64,000 nucleotides of DNA from Lachnospiraceae bacterium MD335 (lineage in GTDB: Bacteria; Bacillota; Clostridia; Lachnospirales; Lachnospiraceae), in the NCBI GenBank assembly GCA_000403335.2, contig KE159617.1, positions 1,200,917 through 1,264,916 of the forward strand, written 5' to 3'. Under the pieces are notes generated by a model, which was given only the letters and a program-made list of their open reading frames with translations, made no database searches and had not been told where the DNA came from. The translations under genes and the position numbers were made by a program. This document shows positions 34,402 to 44,715 of this stretch, in pieces (positions within the stretch are counted from its first letter, which is position 1; the number at the start of each line of letters is the position of its first letter).

Positions 34402-34429
34402 TTGAAATTAACAGAAAATATAGTACAAT
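34402..34429 (+). promoter_or_regulatory. Promoter of the sortase 2 operon
   Basis: TTGAAA (34402-34407) and TACAAT (34424-34429), spacer 16, lie about 70 bases before the sortase 2 start. Confidence 0.75.
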
Positions 34430-34501
34430 AATAATATATATGTAAACTTATTAAGATAAAAGGTTTATGTAAATGGATATTTGGTTAGAAGGGGAGAGGA
34501 C

Positions 34502-35707
34502 ATGGCAAAATTGCAATGGACAATTGAGGGAAGGCGCTTTCGCAGTGAGGAAGAGTATCAGGCAGCGCTTAGAGACAAACAGCTCATTGATTCCATTACT
34601 GGTGATTTTGATTTGGATAATCCAAAGGACATTGAACAGTTGTATATGGAATTAAAGAAGGGCAAGCATCAGTTTGAATCCATAGTCGGCAGACAGTTTG
34701 ATGACAATATCTACGAACTTTATCAGCGGATTGTGCAGGAAAAAGCGAAAAAGGCGGAACAGGAACGGCTGCAAAAGGAAAAGAGAAAGCAGGAAATCGA
34801 AAAAGTAAAGAACCTGCTAAAGGGCGGACAAAAGACACTCCGGACAGATCAGGGCAGAGTCAGGCTTGAAGATATGGACAAGGATATGCAGCAGGAAATC
34901 CTTCTTATTATGAAAAAAAGAGAACGAAAGCGAAGGATCATGGTGGCGGCATGCGTGCTGCTTTGTTTGGTAAGTTTTGGATATTTGGGGGCATATTATC
35001 AGGTTTCGGCAAAAAGCACGAGAGAATTTGAGGAGCTGGTGGCGTTAAAAGAAGCGGGCGCCAGTGCATATCCGTCAAATTCCAAAGAGGTGAAAATTCA
35101 CTATACGGATGATGATATGGAAACTCCAGACGTGCTTCCTGAGTATCAGGCAATATTAAATAAGAACAAAAAGCTAATCGGATGGGTGAAAATTGACGAT
35201 ACAATTATTGACTATCCTGTTATGCAGACAGTCAATAACGAATATTATCTCGATCATAACTTCAATCAGGAGGAGGATAAGAACGGATGTATTTTTATGG
35301 ACTATCAGTGTGATGTCATAAAGGGCTGTGATAACATTATCCTGTATGGACATCACATGAAGTCGGGAAAGATGTTCGGAACACTGAATAAATACAGTCA
35401 GAAGGCATATTACGAGGAGCATCCGCTCATACAGTTTGATACGATATATGAAAAGGGTACGTATCAGGTTATGTATGTGTTTCGCTCTAAGGTTTACTCG
35501 GAGGAGGATGTAAACTTTAAGTATTATCAGTTTATCAATGCGGTCTCTGATAAGGAATTTAATTCTTACTTAAATGAGATGGCAGCATTGTCGCTATATG
35601 ACACGGGAGTAACGGCCGCATACGGTGACAGACTTCTTACACTTTCTACCTGCGATTATCAGGAGAATAAAGGACGGTTTGTCGTGGTGGCAAAAAAGAT
35701 TAAGTAA
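34502..35707 (+). CDS. Class B sortase 2
   Basis: A 401-residue membrane transpeptidase. Residues 1-147 are a long, charged cytoplasmic part with coiled-coil-like Lys/Glu stretch, 148-167 a membrane segment, and about 235-401 the sortase core: WVKIDDTIIDYPVM, DYYLDHNFNQ-like, His284 in LYGHHMKSG, Cys384 in LSTCDYQ and Arg392 in GRFVV. The frame extends to a TTG at 34481, but AGGGGAGAGG before ATG 34502 is the better start. The next gene encodes a protein ending in TPSTGDP-TM-RKKR. Its N-terminal region is unrelated in sequence to that of sortase 1. Confidence 0.9.
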   Translation: MAKLQWTIEGRRFRSEEEYQAALRDKQLIDSITGDFDLDNPKDIEQLYMELKKGKHQFESIVGRQFDDNIYELYQRIVQEKAKKAEQERLQKEKRKQEIEKVKNLLKGGQKTLRTDQGRVRLEDMDKDMQQEILLIMKKRERKRRIMVAACVLLCLVSFGYLGAYYQVSAKSTREFEELVALKEAGASAYPSNSKEVKIHYTDDDMETPDVLPEYQAILNKNKKLIGWVKIDDTIIDYPVMQTVNNEYYLDHNFNQEEDKNGCIFMDYQCDVIKGCDNIILYGHHMKSGKMFGTLNKYSQKAYYEEHPLIQFDTIYEKGTYQVMYVFRSKVYSEEDVNFKYYQFINAVSDKEFNSYLNEMAALSLYDTGVTAAYGDRLLTLSTCDYQENKGRFVVVAKKIK

Positions 35708-35734
35708 TTCAATAGGAAAACGGGGAGAAGTAAT

Positions 35735-38700
35735 ATGACAATTAACAAGAGGAAAAAGAACTATAAGTTAAGAAGGAGAGTAAAACGTACCATAGCTTCC
35801 ATAACTTTGGTGATGGCGGTTGTCGTTGCGGCGATACCGGTAGAAAACTATGGTTCGATGGAGGCATCCGGAATTGCAGGAGACGTAAAGCTGCTGGAAG
35901 AAGCGGACAAATATCTTCTGTCAAATAATGAATTAAAAGAAAGCTTAAAGAAATATGACAGCACTAATTATGAAAATAGTTTTTCCGATTCCAAAGTAAA
36001 GACGGTACAGCATATAGAAGGCGATTCGTTTATTGATGCGTATGAAGTCTGGCTTGATTCAAACGGAAGCAGCGCAATGATCGCAAAGAGTGTCTTTGCA
36101 AAGGACAGGGAAAAGTTTGACATATATGAAACGGAATATTATGATTATGTTCAGATGGATGACAGTTATATTACTGCGGTGAATACAGCGTTTGCTTCGG
36201 AGGAGTACAGTCTGAAATATGGCGCAACAAAGAAAGACTATACCAAAACCAGTCTGACAGTGACATTGGCTGACGGTACAACTGAAACGAGAACGGTGAC
36301 TCCTACAAGCGCTACGACAATGTCAGTGGATTCGCCGACGTCATCCGTTCAGTCTGGCGTTACAACAGATATTTCCTACACGGATGCGAAGGGAATTAAC
36401 AAGTATACAAAGAACAGCGGTACTGCGCCAAATGCTGAAGATATTCTGACAAAGTATGCACCGTCTTCTTTAGAGGCATATTTGGATACACTCAGTACAT
36501 ACAATGATGAACTCAAGGCGTTTACGGATGTGTTGGACAGAATTGACGCTGCCGCAACACATACAGAGCAGGATGTGACAGACTGGGAGAATGCTGTTAC
36601 TGGAATTGGCGGCTTAACCGTTCCAAGTGATACCTTTTCCATGACGTATGAGAAAATAAGAAGTGATGAATCGCAGGTAGATGAGGACGGAAACGGACTT
36701 CAGGATATTATTGACTATACAATATGTCAAAGACTGGAAAGCCAGGAGAGCAACGGAGGCGATCTGGAAAGATATGAGTTAAAGCGCCTGACAAACGAAG
36801 CCGGAAGAATTGTGTACATTCCGGTTAATGTCAGCGGATTAGGTCCTATGGGAAGTCAGGAAAATGATAGTAATGATTATCTGACAAGCGGCAAGGTGAC
36901 GATAAAAGGTATCAAGTCTGACGCATTTAACCCAAAGGAAGATCACACGCCCGATAATTATGGTGAAATCGGTGTATTGACAATTCCGGGTTCCGTTGAA
37001 TTTATCGGTGCAAACGCTTTTGCAAACTGCAAAAACTTAAAAGACGTGACGATTAATGATGACAAATGCTCTATTTTGGGTGATGAAGCATTTTCAGGCT
37101 GTGTAAAACTTTCATCCGTGAAATTTACAAGTGCGAACTCAAAGCTGGAAACAGTCGGCTGTATGGCATTTTATAATACGCTGCTCAGCGACATTGTATT
37201 TCCGGAGAATGTAAAGTTAATCGGTGCAGGCTGTCTCTATTATTCGGGCATCTCGAGCATGACGATGGGCGGACTTAGAAATGATACGCTGACAATCGAA
37301 CCGTACGCATTTTTTGGATGCGATAAATTAAGCGCGGTTAATTTTGCAGGTGAGAATACAAACTTTAAGATGGGTGAGGCGATATTTGCGCTGACGGCAA
37401 ATCAGAGCGGCGGAGCGCTTGAGAACTTTGCGTTCCCTTCCTACATGAATCAGATTATTTATGAGGACGAAAAAGACGTTTTACTGGAAAGCGATTATAT
37501 TCTCGCGGGAAGAGAAAACCTAAAAACGGTTACATTCCCCGGCAGAATGGGAAACGGTGCGAAAAATAAGCTGATACCTGACCATACGCTGGCAGGATGT
37601 ACGGCGCTGGAATACGTTGTATTTCCGGAAAATGCTTATGATGCCGACTATGTTCCGGGAGAATTATTTAGGGAAGTTATGAATTCAGAGTTCTATGTGA
37701 GAGGACCGGAACATGGCGCAAGCAGGGATACGAAGGCAACACCGAGACAGCGCACATGGAGGGCAGTACCCGGTTATAAGCTTGAGAACGGTGAGCCGGG
37801 CGTAATTCCCTACATGTTTACGGATGACAGCGGCGTAGATCATATAGAAATCGGCGTAGGACAGGAAAACAGGGATGATTATATCGCGACAATTGATATT
37901 GTCGATGAGAAGACTGCTATTTTGTCAGGCTATGAGGAGAACAATAAGAGTGAATTTGATTCCATTGCGGTTGAAATTCCCGCTATGGTAGGAAAATATA
38001 CGATTACGGAGATTGCGGATAATTGCTTTGGCGATGACGTAAAGAATAAAATTTATAAAGTTATTATTACGGACGGTACGGTACAGAAAATCAATGCAAG
38101 CGCATTTGAAAACTGTAAAAAGTTACAGTGGGTAGAGTTGGGCGATTCTGTTACATTTATCGGAGAAAATGCATTTGCGGGCTGTAACAGCCTTGAAAAT
38201 GTCATATTCAGTCAGACAAAGACCGGATTGTACGGTGATGACGATACTTATTGGGAAGAAGCTTTGGAAATAGAAGAGAATGCATTTAAGACAGGCTCGG
38301 ACTTCCTGATATTCCACGGAGCGGTTCATCCGTCCTATGCACCTTTCAAGCTTGCAATGAGTGCGGAAGGCAAGAATATGACAGGAACAAGCGTTCAGAT
38401 TTGTTATAAAACGGACGCACCGACCAACTTGACGATATTGAGAGATAACACGACAGGCGAGAGCACATTGATTGACTATCCGCATTACGAGGAGATTGAT
38501 GTTGTCAATGCGGAAATTCTCAAAAAGTGGGCAAACGGCGACTCCGGTTACAGCATTACGGATAAATTCGAAGAATGGAGCGGTTTAAGAGGCACCACGA
38601 ACTATATTGACAGACCATATAATATCAATAATTACTACAGTGAAGAAGATATTGTGCTTTACACGCTGTTTATGAATATACCAAAGGGCGTGGAAAGCAT

Positions 38701-41335
38701 TGATGCCAATGCATACTATAACAATTCGGCAAATGCAAGCGACATCGCATATTTGTCGAGAACATATACGCCGGAGACAAAGAAGAGTTCGAAGACCGGC
38801 AAGGAGATTGAGGTTGCCATAAACGGAAGCGACAATGCACAAAGAAACCTGAATAACGTACTGACATACGGAAAATACAGCGACGTAAAGAATGTGTATT
38901 CCGGAAAGGATTATATTGCGCCAAGCGATTTGGACGAGTTAGGCGTTACAGCGGGATTGTTCAGCGGATTTTTGGCGGAGTCATCCTTTAGCGGAACCGT
39001 AGCAAAACTGACGGCTCCGGACGACACGACAAGCGGCGTGATATGGCGGACATACAACGGTCATGCTTATGTGGAAAACTCAATTATAGGTAATGACAAT
39101 CTGACGACAATTGATTTGAAGAGTGTGAAGTCTCTGCCGGATTATGCGTTTATGAGCTGCGAAAACCTGCTAAAAACATCCTATGGTGAGGAAATGCAGG
39201 AAATCGGCGCGCTGCCGTACCGCAACTGCCGGAGTCTGACACAGATTGATATTCCTGCCACAAACAAGTATGTACTGTTTGGCAACATGATTTTGTACAC
39301 AACAAACAAGACAAATGAACAGGGCGCAACCGGACTTGAAATTGTCGAGTGTCTTGAGGGAAGAGGAAATAACGGTACGAACAATTCTTCATTTAAGGTA
39401 GGTGTGGATTCTGGAGATGAAAATCTTGCGGATGTTGTCAGCATAGCAAAGGAAGCATTTTCATACTGTGATGAAATTACGGAAGCGGATTTGAGTACGA
39501 CTGCGATTACTACATTGCCTGAGAGATGTTTCTATAAGGCAACAAAGCTTGATACGGTAAAACTTCCTGAGACGATAGCCGTAATCGGCGCAGAAGCGTT
39601 TTTGGATACAAGCAGCAACAGAATAGAGGTTACAATACCGAATCCGCAGTGTGCAATCGGTGAAACTGCGTTTAACCTGGCAAGCGGACAAAAGGTTACC
39701 ATCAGAGGACCGCAGTATGATTCTACCGGTACAAGAAACAGTGCGATTTACAATTATTATTTAAAGATGAAGGCAATCTATGACAATATCGAATTTATCG
39801 GAGAGGATAAGCATAAAGTTACATTTATAGACTATGATACCTCAACGCTTAAAGACCCGCAGGTTGCAAATCCGCAGTATGTAAGTCACGGAGAAGATGC
39901 GATATGCCTTCCGGAGCCGTCAAGGTCAGGATATAAGTTCTCAACATGGAAATGTATTTTAGCTGACGGTACACAGTTTACCGGAACGGGAGATCCTTGG
40001 AAAAACGTGACGGAGGACAGAATTATTCAGGCGGTATATACGCCGGATGCAAGCATTGTCGAGCCGGATGGAAATGAATATACATTGACAATTGAGAATG
40101 GTACGGCAAACGGAGCAACAGGTTCCATAACGGCTAAAGGCGGTGATCGGATTACGATTGTTGCGGATACAAAGACGGACGGAAGCAAGTTCCAGTACTG
40201 GTCGGTGGATCCGAAAGGACATACGAACCTGTTTGTTGACGGACTGACTGCAAACAGTACGGTATTTGTTATGCCAAACGAAAATGTAAAAGTAACGGCA
40301 AACTTCAGTAAGGATGGAAACAACGGCGGAAATAAGCCGGGCGGCAATGATGATGATAACAAGAAGAAGTATAAGCTTACGGTAAATTACGGAAGCGGTA
40401 CAGGCGAGTATAAGGCTGGAGAAACAGTAACGATTTCGGCATTTGCACCGGACTCATCAAGTAAAGTTTTCAGCAAGTGGACGAGCAACAGTACCAACTT
40501 AGGCTTTGCAAATGCAACATCATCAACGACAACAATTGTCATGCCGGAATCAGATGTAACGGTAACGGCTAATTATAAGACCAGAGTCGGCGATGATGAC
40601 GACGATGACGATGATGACGACGACAGAACGCCTTCAAGAAGACCGGGAACAAGCACAAGTACTACTACGGTAACAAATAGACCAAGCAATTCTGCAACAA
40701 CGACAACCGGAACAACCGGAACGGTAACAAATTCGACCGGAACGGCAGACAACAACGGAAACAAAATATATATTACAAAGAACGGCGTATCCAATAAGGA
40801 CGTGGCATCTATTACAGTTGACGGTTCGACAGACAATTTTATCGTGCGGATTTCGGAATCCGCCGAAGCTACGGCAGCAGTAGAAGAGTCACTTATTAAT
40901 AAATACGGTTCTCTTGACGGACTTGCGTACTTCCCGATGGATATTTCGCTCTATGACTCAACCGGTCAAAATAAGATTACGGACACCTATGGTTTGAACA
41001 TAACGGTAACAATGCCAATTCCCGATGTACTGATTCAGTACGGAGGAAACGCGAGAGTGGCAGCCTGTGATAACGGAAATTTACAGCAGCTTACACCGCG
41101 GTTTACGACAATTGACGGAATTGCATGTATTTCCTTTGTACCTCCACATTTTTCACCATATGTAATTTATGTGGATACAAACAATCTGATTGCAGGACAG
41201 ACATTGGATCAGACGCCGTCAACGGGCGATCCGATTCATCCGAAGTGGTTCCTTGCAACAGGCATGGCATGCCTTTCCATTATCTTATTTGCAACAAGTG
41301 ACAGCCGCAAAAAGAGGAACTTTAAAACAGCATAA
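35735..41335 (+). CDS. Sortase-anchored BspA-type leucine-rich-repeat surface protein
   Basis: An 1866-residue wall protein. After the export signal (about 1-45), LRR_5/BspA units such as LTIPGSVEFIGANAFANCKN recur in about 410-870 and 1120-1330. InlB-type repeats (VTFIDYDTS and VTANFSKDG) follow at about 1360-1610. An 11-Asp run (near 1620) and Thr/Ser-rich stalk precede a small C-terminal domain. The sorting signal TPSTGDP is at 1827-1833, then a membrane stretch and RKKRNFKTA. BspA-type repeats usually serve adhesion. It begins 28 bases after sortase 2, which is likely its anchor enzyme. Confidence 0.9.
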   Translation: MTINKRKKNYKLRRRVKRTIASITLVMAVVVAAIPVENYGSMEASGIAGDVKLLEEADKYLLSNNELKESLKKYDSTNYENSFSDSKVKTVQHIEGDSFIDAYEVWLDSNGSSAMIAKSVFAKDREKFDIYETEYYDYVQMDDSYITAVNTAFASEEYSLKYGATKKDYTKTSLTVTLADGTTETRTVTPTSATTMSVDSPTSSVQSGVTTDISYTDAKGINKYTKNSGTAPNAEDILTKYAPSSLEAYLDTLSTYNDELKAFTDVLDRIDAAATHTEQDVTDWENAVTGIGGLTVPSDTFSMTYEKIRSDESQVDEDGNGLQDIIDYTICQRLESQESNGGDLERYELKRLTNEAGRIVYIPVNVSGLGPMGSQENDSNDYLTSGKVTIKGIKSDAFNPKEDHTPDNYGEIGVLTIPGSVEFIGANAFANCKNLKDVTINDDKCSILGDEAFSGCVKLSSVKFTSANSKLETVGCMAFYNTLLSDIVFPENVKLIGAGCLYYSGISSMTMGGLRNDTLTIEPYAFFGCDKLSAVNFAGENTNFKMGEAIFALTANQSGGALENFAFPSYMNQIIYEDEKDVLLESDYILAGRENLKTVTFPGRMGNGAKNKLIPDHTLAGCTALEYVVFPENAYDADYVPGELFREVMNSEFYVRGPEHGASRDTKATPRQRTWRAVPGYKLENGEPGVIPYMFTDDSGVDHIEIGVGQENRDDYIATIDIVDEKTAILSGYEENNKSEFDSIAVEIPAMVGKYTITEIADNCFGDDVKNKIYKVIITDGTVQKINASAFENCKKLQWVELGDSVTFIGENAFAGCNSLENVIFSQTKTGLYGDDDTYWEEALEIEENAFKTGSDFLIFHGAVHPSYAPFKLAMSAEGKNMTGTSVQICYKTDAPTNLTILRDNTTGESTLIDYPHYEEIDVVNAEILKKWANGDSGYSITDKFEEWSGLRGTTNYIDRPYNINNYYSEEDIVLYTLFMNIPKGVESIDANAYYNNSANASDIAYLSRTYTPETKKSSKTGKEIEVAINGSDNAQRNLNNVLTYGKYSDVKNVYSGKDYIAPSDLDELGVTAGLFSGFLAESSFSGTVAKLTAPDDTTSGVIWRTYNGHAYVENSIIGNDNLTTIDLKSVKSLPDYAFMSCENLLKTSYGEEMQEIGALPYRNCRSLTQIDIPATNKYVLFGNMILYTTNKTNEQGATGLEIVECLEGRGNNGTNNSSFKVGVDSGDENLADVVSIAKEAFSYCDEITEADLSTTAITTLPERCFYKATKLDTVKLPETIAVIGAEAFLDTSSNRIEVTIPNPQCAIGETAFNLASGQKVTIRGPQYDSTGTRNSAIYNYYLKMKAIYDNIEFIGEDKHKVTFIDYDTSTLKDPQVANPQYVSHGEDAICLPEPSRSGYKFSTWKCILADGTQFTGTGDPWKNVTEDRIIQAVYTPDASIVEPDGNEYTLTIENGTANGATGSITAKGGDRITIVADTKTDGSKFQYWSVDPKGHTNLFVDGLTANSTVFVMPNENVKVTANFSKDGNNGGNKPGGNDDDNKKKYKLTVNYGSGTGEYKAGETVTISAFAPDSSSKVFSKWTSNSTNLGFANATSSTTTIVMPESDVTVTANYKTRVGDDDDDDDDDDDRTPSRRPGTSTSTTTVTNRPSNSATTTTGTTGTVTNSTGTADNNGNKIYITKNGVSNKDVASITVDGSTDNFIVRISESAEATAAVEESLINKYGSLDGLAYFPMDISLYDSTGQNKITDTYGLNITVTMPIPDVLIQYGGNARVAACDNGNLQQLTPRFTTIDGIACISFVPPHFSPYVIYVDTNNLIAGQTLDQTPSTGDPIHPKWFLATGMACLSIILFATSDSRKKRNFKTA

Positions 41336-41346
41336 AGGAGAAGCAT

Positions 41347-43254
41347 ATGAAGAATAGGCTGATTGCCCTTGGGGGCATGATAATGCTCGGTGTTCTTGCT
41401 TTTGTCGGCGTGGCTTTTGGAATCGGCGGCGGAGTGGACGCCGCGGGTGATGATGCGTTTCGCATAAACGGAACGACACTTACTTCGTATTTGGGGACTG
41501 ACGCTTATGTCAGTATCCCCGATACGGTTACGGTAATCGGCGAGGAGGCATTTGCGGGAAACGAGACGCTCAAAGGCGTGACGATTCCCGACAGTGTGAC
41601 AGCCATATCCTACAACGCGTTTAAGGACTGTACGGCGCTTGCCAATATTATTCTTTCTGACAGGATTACCAAGGTCGGACCCGGTGCGTTTGAGGGATGT
41701 ACAGCACTGACGACGGCACAAATCGGAAAGAATGTCAGCTCATGGGGTACGGGTGTGTTTACAAACTGTGACAGCCTTGCGAAAGTGATGCTTGATGAAG
41801 AGAACAGTTATCTTACTTATTACAACGGCGCAATCTACAACGGAACAATGACAATGCTCTATCAGGTGCTCCCGGCACGTAAGGGCGAGAATTATGTAAT
41901 GCCTGAGACCGTGGAGCAGATGGACACATATGCGTTTTGGAATTTAAAGAATGTTAAAAACGTAAAGCTTTCTGAAAAAATAGACAGTATTCCGAAGTAT
42001 GCGATGACGAATATGGGATCTGTCGAAAACGTGTCGCTTCCAAATTCGGTGCGCACTGTTCAGGAGCGAGCCTTTGCCAATAATGAAAAGCTGGCACAGG
42101 TGGCAATGCCTGCTACGGTGACGCAGATTGACAAGGCTGCTTTTTCGGGAAGCCCAAACGTAAAGATTTTTACATCGAAAGGAAGCGCCGCGGATACGTT
42201 TGGCGCCGAGCGTAAAATAACGGTTATTTATTCTAAGGAATATCCGATTGACTTTATGGACAGCAATGAAGATTTAGAGGAGCTTCCGGATATATCGGGT
42301 GATGGGGAAGACACAACTACGACAACAATCACAACGGTTACTGAGATTGAGAGCAGTACATCTGATACGCCGGAAACCGAAGGTGCACAGACCGAAAGCA
42401 GTTTTGAGAATGCCCAAAACTATATTCATCCGCTGGATGTACCGGAGCCGGACAGCGTTATCGGAAAGACCATTATTTCGACGGGCAGGGCAGTGATGCT
42501 GATGAACAATCATGACGGTCAGGTGTACGGTCTGCCGGACGGCGTGAAGGCGGATGTTATGACGGAATCCGAGGCGGCAAAAAAAGAAGCTGCGGAAAGT
42601 ACGGAAACGCAAAGCAGTACAGATGCTTCGAATACAAAATCAGATATAAACATAAGTTATGACGAGAGCAATTTAGACAGCACGGAAAATATTCCGCAGA
42701 GAAAATATTATAAACAAAAAAGTTTGACGAAATATGAGATTGGTGAGACAATTAAAAGTATAGGAAGGCTTGCGTTTGCGGAGAGCGGATTAAAGTCGGT
42801 TACAATCCCCGAAAGTGTTACAAAGATTGAATACGGCGCGTTTATGTCGTGCAAAGACCTTAACACGGTAACAATTGCGGATACGGTTACAAGCATCGGA
42901 ACGAAGGCGTTTGAGGGAACCGGCTGGCTGAATGCATGGAAGAGCGCTGAGCCGGCAGGTGATGAATCGGATTTTCTGATTGTCGGAGACGGCATATTGC
43001 TTGCATACAGAGGCAACAGTGCACATGTACAGGTTCCGGAGGGCGTTAAGCAGATTGGTTCGGAGGTCTTCAAAGGGCATGACGAAATTTTGGATGCGGA
43101 CATTCCGGCTACAGTGGTACGAATTAACGCGGAAGCATTTCGAAACTGCGGCGCATTGACGGGGCTGACGGGCTGTGAGGGCTTGGAGACCGTGATAAGA
43201 GGCGCATTTTACGGAACGCAGCTTTCAGAAACAAACTTTACAAAGGAACAGTAA
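41347..43254 (+). CDS. Secreted or membrane-tethered LRR_5 (BspA-like) protein
   Basis: A 635-residue protein. A hydrophobic N-terminus (1-30) serves as signal or tether. Two blocks of LRR_5 repeats, about 45-300 and 475-630, contain units such as VTIPDSVTAISYNAFKDC. They flank an acidic Thr/Ser-rich linker. No sorting motif or C-terminal membrane segment is seen. The start follows the big BspA gene by 11 bases with AAGGAGAAGC upstream. The next gene begins 23 bases after its end; they are one operon. Confidence 0.85.
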   Translation: MKNRLIALGGMIMLGVLAFVGVAFGIGGGVDAAGDDAFRINGTTLTSYLGTDAYVSIPDTVTVIGEEAFAGNETLKGVTIPDSVTAISYNAFKDCTALANIILSDRITKVGPGAFEGCTALTTAQIGKNVSSWGTGVFTNCDSLAKVMLDEENSYLTYYNGAIYNGTMTMLYQVLPARKGENYVMPETVEQMDTYAFWNLKNVKNVKLSEKIDSIPKYAMTNMGSVENVSLPNSVRTVQERAFANNEKLAQVAMPATVTQIDKAAFSGSPNVKIFTSKGSAADTFGAERKITVIYSKEYPIDFMDSNEDLEELPDISGDGEDTTTTTITTVTEIESSTSDTPETEGAQTESSFENAQNYIHPLDVPEPDSVIGKTIISTGRAVMLMNNHDGQVYGLPDGVKADVMTESEAAKKEAAESTETQSSTDASNTKSDINISYDESNLDSTENIPQRKYYKQKSLTKYEIGETIKSIGRLAFAESGLKSVTIPESVTKIEYGAFMSCKDLNTVTIADTVTSIGTKAFEGTGWLNAWKSAEPAGDESDFLIVGDGILLAYRGNSAHVQVPEGVKQIGSEVFKGHDEILDADIPATVVRINAEAFRNCGALTGLTGCEGLETVIRGAFYGTQLSETNFTKEQ

Positions 43255-43277
43255 AACGAATTATTGGAGATGGCATA

Positions 43278-44693
43278 ATGGAAAAGCTATTTTGGGGAAT
43301 GGTAGGAGGCTGTACGATTGCGTTCGGCATTCTGCTTGCAATGTATTTAAATCAATCGGGTGCGTTTGATTCTGCCGAGGAGGAGACCACGACAGCAGTT
43401 ATTGCCGATGCCGAAACGCAAGAATCAACCGACACGGAGGAAAGTGTTGCGGAGGGAGAATATCCTGCCGATATCCGGTCCTTGATAGAAAATTCACAAG
43501 GGAATTATGCCACGGCAATGCTTGTTTTTGAGGAGGATGAAGCAAGACGGGAATCTGCTGCCGTACAGGAGACAAAAAGACCTTCCGGACAGACAAATGT
43601 TTCGTCTTCTACGACAACGACCACCACAAATAACGGCGGCACGGGTAAAAATGGTGCTGTGGACACCGGCAGAAATGACAATCATGACTATTTTTTGGAA
43701 CAGCCTTCGGAATCAGCCGAGGAGGAGAGCTATGTGGAGGAGAGCAGTACAGCGGATACGCCGTCGTCAAAAACCGACTCGGATTTCCAATACGACCTTT
43801 ACAGGGATCATGTTGTGATCAAAAAATATACCGGATCGGCAACGTCGCTTGACATTCCGGATACGATAGAGGGAAAGCCCGTTACGCAAATTGGCGATTC
43901 GGCGTTTTCAAACTCAAAGTCGCTTGTGAAAGTGACTATGCCCGATACCGTGGAAAAAATAGGAAAAAATGCCTTCAAGGGCTGTGCGTTGCTGGTTGAC
44001 ATCTACCTTTCTGACGGACTGCTGGAAATGGGAGAAGGGGTTTTTGACAGTTGTGAAAAACTGGCAAGGATTTCCATTCCGGACGGTGTGACGGCAATCG
44101 GGAAAAAAGCGTTTAATGAGTGTACGGATATGATAAAGGTTACGCTGCCAAGCTCAATTGTGAGCATTGGGGAGCAGGCATTTTATAACTGTGGGAAGAT
44201 GGAGCTTACAAAGTTACCTTCTGATTTAAAAAATATCGATAAGGAAGCATTTTTTGAGTGTTATAAGATTGCGCTTAATAAATGGCCTTCTGATTTGGAA
44301 ATCATTGGGGAGAGCGCTTTTGAGAACTGTTTTGCGATTACGGCGGTTAAGCTGCCTTCCTCTATGAGAAGGCTGGACAAACGGGCATTTTACAGTTGTA
44401 CGGGAATAACGGAGCTTACGATAAAGTCGGGGCTTGAATCAATATCAGAGGAAGCATTTGCGGCATGTACCGGGATTAAAGAGCTTACGTTCCCCAAATC
44501 CATAATCAGCATTGGTGACACTGCATTTTCAGGATGCACTGCGCTTGAAAGCGTTGAAATTCCAAAGAATACATTGAGCATCGGCGCCTCCGCATTTACG
44601 GACTGTCCGTTTAAGGAGGTAAAGATTAATAAAAAATGCTCTTATCAACCGACTTCGTTCCCGTTTGAACTGACAGAGGATAATTATTATTAG
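43278..44693 (+). CDS. Membrane-tethered LRR_5 (BspA-like) protein
   Basis: A 471-residue protein. Residues 8-25 form an N-terminal membrane tether that is unlikely to be cleaved. An acidic Thr/Glu-rich stalk (26-165) follows, with a Thr-run (SSTTTTTTNNGG). An LRR_5 array spans about 175-460 with repeats such as VTMPDTVEKIGKNAFKGC. There is no C-terminal sorting signal. It resembles its upstream neighbour in repeat type but is anchored at the opposite end. It lies between the 635-residue LRR gene and the SH3 gene. Confidence 0.85.
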   Translation: MEKLFWGMVGGCTIAFGILLAMYLNQSGAFDSAEEETTTAVIADAETQESTDTEESVAEGEYPADIRSLIENSQGNYATAMLVFEEDEARRESAAVQETKRPSGQTNVSSSTTTTTTNNGGTGKNGAVDTGRNDNHDYFLEQPSESAEEESYVEESSTADTPSSKTDSDFQYDLYRDHVVIKKYTGSATSLDIPDTIEGKPVTQIGDSAFSNSKSLVKVTMPDTVEKIGKNAFKGCALLVDIYLSDGLLEMGEGVFDSCEKLARISIPDGVTAIGKKAFNECTDMIKVTLPSSIVSIGEQAFYNCGKMELTKLPSDLKNIDKEAFFECYKIALNKWPSDLEIIGESAFENCFAITAVKLPSSMRRLDKRAFYSCTGITELTIKSGLESISEEAFAACTGIKELTFPKSIISIGDTAFSGCTALESVEIPKNTLSIGASAFTDCPFKEVKINKKCSYQPTSFPFELTEDNYY

Positions 44694-44715
44694 AATTTAC
44701 AGGAGGTGGCTGTTG

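Noticed and set aside
40594-40625. Asp-codon repeat as a CRISPR or satellite
   Set aside because: It is a short in-frame run of GAT/GAC codons in the BspA-like protein and codes for an acidic linker.
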